Shown piece after piece: positions 13,275-14,787 of a stretch of DNA of 14,787 nt (the stretch's first letter is position 1; each line of letters starts with the position of its first letter). Source of the stretch: RGIG3528 sp963649295 (lineage in GTDB: Bacteria; Bacillota; Clostridia; Lachnospirales; Lachnospiraceae); NCBI GenBank assembly GCA_963649295.1, contig CAVJHK010000043.1, positions 1 to 14,787 on the forward strand, in the 5' to 3' direction. Position numbers and translations under genes: made by a program. The notes below the pieces were generated by a model that saw only the letters and a program-made list of their open reading frames with translations, was not told the DNA's origin and made no database searches.

Positions 13275-14687
13275 ATGAAAGAAAGTAAAAAATATACACA
13301 ATTGGGGTTAATGATATTCGGAATTATTGCGGGCAGCATAATATTGTATTTTGTTGTTTCGAATGTATCAAATATCATCGGTTTTTTGCAAAATGTTTTT
13401 AAAATTTTAACGCCGGTTACGATAGGAATTTGCGTGGCATATCTTATAAATCCCATCGTAATGGCATTGAATGGTTGGCTTCTTGAACTTTTTTCACGTA
13501 CAAAATTAAAAAATGCCACAAAAAAGAAATTGTCAAAGGGTATAGCGATAGCCGTTTCGCTTATTGCATTTATTGCGATTATTGCTCTGCTTCTTTATCT
13601 TGTAATACCCGAGGTTATAGAATCTCTTATGATTCTTGTGTCCAACCTTCAGGGATACGGTACGACAATTTATGACTTTATTTCGGATTTGTTTAAGGAT
13701 AACGAGGCTGTACAGGTACAGGTTTTGGAAATTCTTGACAATATGTTAAATTCGGCGATCGAATGGATCAAAACGGATTTGCTCGGAGAAGTGCAAAGGC
13801 TTATGTCTACGGTAAGTGTGGGAATAGTGGGATTTTTTAAGACTGCGATAAATATATTCCTGGGACTTTGCGTTGCCGTATATTTGCTTGTGAGCAAGAA
13901 TCATTTTATCGGTCAGATAAAAAAGCTTCTTTATGCAACATTCAAAAAGGAAACCGTGAACTTAATCCTTGCAGTCGGACGCCAGACAGACAGCATTTTC
14001 GGCGGATTTATTTCGGGTAAAATCATAGATTCGTTAATTATCGGTATTCTTTGCTTTATCGGCTGTTCGATTATGAAGATGCCTTATCTTACGCTTATTT
14101 CGGTTGTTGTCGGAGTTACAAACGTCATACCGCTTTTCGGTCCCTGGATCGGAGCGGTTCCGTGTACACTTCTTATACTTATAATCAGCCCGAAGCAGGC
14201 TCTTATATTTGCAATATTTATTTTTGCTTTGCAGCAGTTTGACGGAAATATCCTGGGACCTACGATACTCGGCGATTCGACGGGACTTTCGGCATTTTGG
14301 GTTGTTGTTGCGATTACGCTCGGAAGCGGGCTTTTCGGACTCGCCGGGATGATTCTCGGTGTTCCGACTTTTGCCGTATTTTATTTCCTTATCAAGACAT
14401 ATGTGGAATTTAAGCTGAAGGAACACAATATGTCCGTTGAGTCAAACGAATATACGCAAATTAAGCGTATCGACCCGGAAACACTTACGCCGGAATATGT
14501 GAACAAAAATGTTTCAAAACGCGAAATGCGAAAGCAGAATGTATTCCAGGATGAGGTGACAAAGGAAGTTGCGATTGCGGCAAGGATTTCACGCAAAGAA
14601 CGCGAGGAAAAAGAAAGACGGGCTACCGAAAATCTTGATGATTTCGGAAATATAATAAAAGGAAAAGAAGGAAACTTAAGTGAATGA
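13275..14687 (+). CDS. AI-2E family transporter
   Basis: A 470-residue polytopic membrane protein of the AI-2E (PF01594, TqsA/YdgG-like) family. Hydrophobic segments lie at about 10-30, 44-66, 88-112, 180-206, 246-287, 290-320 and 337-377. Typical family features are PVTIGICVAYLINP near the start, a soluble stretch between the third and fourth segments (about 113-178), and NVIPLFGPWIG (283-293) followed by QQFDGNILGPTILG (320-333). Known members export autoinducer-2 or, in other cases, act as Na+/H+ antiporters, so the substrate is open. About 90 residues after the last segment (380-470) form a highly charged cytoplasmic tail. ATG 13275 has AGGAGG four bases upstream; an in-frame ATG at 13239 lies inside trhP and has no such site. 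The next gene overlaps by eight bases. Confidence 0.9.
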   Translation: MKESKKYTQLGLMIFGIIAGSIILYFVVSNVSNIIGFLQNVFKILTPVTIGICVAYLINPIVMALNGWLLELFSRTKLKNATKKKLSKGIAIAVSLIAFIAIIALLLYLVIPEVIESLMILVSNLQGYGTTIYDFISDLFKDNEAVQVQVLEILDNMLNSAIEWIKTDLLGEVQRLMSTVSVGIVGFFKTAINIFLGLCVAVYLLVSKNHFIGQIKKLLYATFKKETVNLILAVGRQTDSIFGGFISGKIIDSLIIGILCFIGCSIMKMPYLTLISVVVGVTNVIPLFGPWIGAVPCTLLILIISPKQALIFAIFIFALQQFDGNILGPTILGDSTGLSAFWVVVAITLGSGLFGLAGMILGVPTFAVFYFLIKTYVEFKLKEHNMSVESNEYTQIKRIDPETLTPEYVNKNVSKREMRKQNVFQDEVTKEVAIAARISRKEREEKERRATENLDDFGNIIKGKEGNLSE

Positions 14688-14787
14688 GAAATTTAAAAAA
14701 ATCTGGACGAAGACGGTAAACCGTGAAACTGTATGTTATATAATATTCGGCATACTTACAACGCTTGTCAATTGGATTGTTTATACT
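14680..14787 (+). CDS. GtrA-like membrane protein, N-terminal part (runs off window)
   Basis: The first 36 codons from GTG 14680, overlapping the AI-2E gene by eight bases, with AAGG (14668-14671) eight bases upstream. After a basic leader (NEKFKKIWTKTVNRE) comes YIIFGILTTLVNWIVYT, which is the typical first membrane segment of GtrA family proteins (GVLTTLVN-type motif). These four-helix proteins are associated with moving lipid-linked sugars for cell-surface glycosylation. Only the start is visible, so the assignment is provisional. Confidence 0.72.
   Translation, partial: MNEKFKKIWTKTVNRETVCYIIFGILTTLVNWIVYT

Noticed and set aside
1..14787. CRISPR arrays, insertion sequences, phage or defence genes, tRNA/rRNA genes
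   Set aside because: No regularly spaced repeats, transposase or integrase motifs, terminal inverted repeats, or tRNA-like cloverleaf sequences were seen on either strand by eye.

Overview
The window looks like a chromosome segment from a low-GC Gram-positive anaerobe of the class Clostridia, most likely Lachnospiraceae. The evidence is AGGAGG-type ribosome binding sites, mixed ATG/GTG starts, tight operons, and a gene order (ireB, ruvX, a DUF1292 gene, an mltG-like gene, trmR, a U32 peptidase-like gene) that parallels the yrzL-yrrK-yrzB-yrrL-yrrM-yrrN/O region of Bacillus subtilis. The taxon is inferred, since no search could be run. A run of 10 Ns at 11865-11874 shows that this is an assembled draft scaffold.

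Layout. (1) 40-1460: a stand-alone AICAR formyltransferase (purH-type, no cyclohydrolase domain), a 58-residue YolD-like small ORF and a strong terminator. (2) 1449-3581: an ABC-F ATPase with its own promoter, whose -35 box starts inside the preceding terminator, then a second terminator. (3) 3582-4957: a 323-base intergenic stretch, then a membrane-anchored protein resembling trigger factor without its ribosome-binding and PPIase domains, then a terminator. (4) 4934-6177: thiI. (5) 6184-6540, minus strand: an HPr/Crh-like protein with the regulatory serine but no catalytic histidine. (6) 6612-14787: one long plus-strand gene run with overlaps or very short gaps: mtaB, ireB, ruvX, DUF1292, RNase J, a short MltG-like membrane protein, trmR, trhP (U32), an AI-2E family exporter and the start of a GtrA-like gene. 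I see no internal terminator.

How the genes fit together. Three separate tRNA modification pathways are present: thiI (s4U8), mtaB (ms2t6A37) and trhP plus trmR (ho5U34 to mo5U34). RNase J (RNA turnover), the ABC-F ATPase (ribosome) and the trigger-factor-like protein (folding) add to a translation, RNA and protein-quality theme. IreB and the HPr-like protein are small regulators. The MltG-like, AI-2E and GtrA-like proteins belong to the envelope.

Most notable irregularity: on both sides of the N gap lies a diverged direct repeat spanning the trmR 3' end and the trhP 5' end (about 90% identical, nearly all changes synonymous). This is best explained by two strain haplotypes joined in scaffolding rather than a true tandem duplication, so the 82-codon ORF that reads through the Ns is artificial. 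I found no CRISPR array, tRNA, rRNA, insertion sequence or defence system. The most interesting biology is the trigger-factor-like membrane protein, the His-less HPr and the catalytic-domain-less MltG-like protein.
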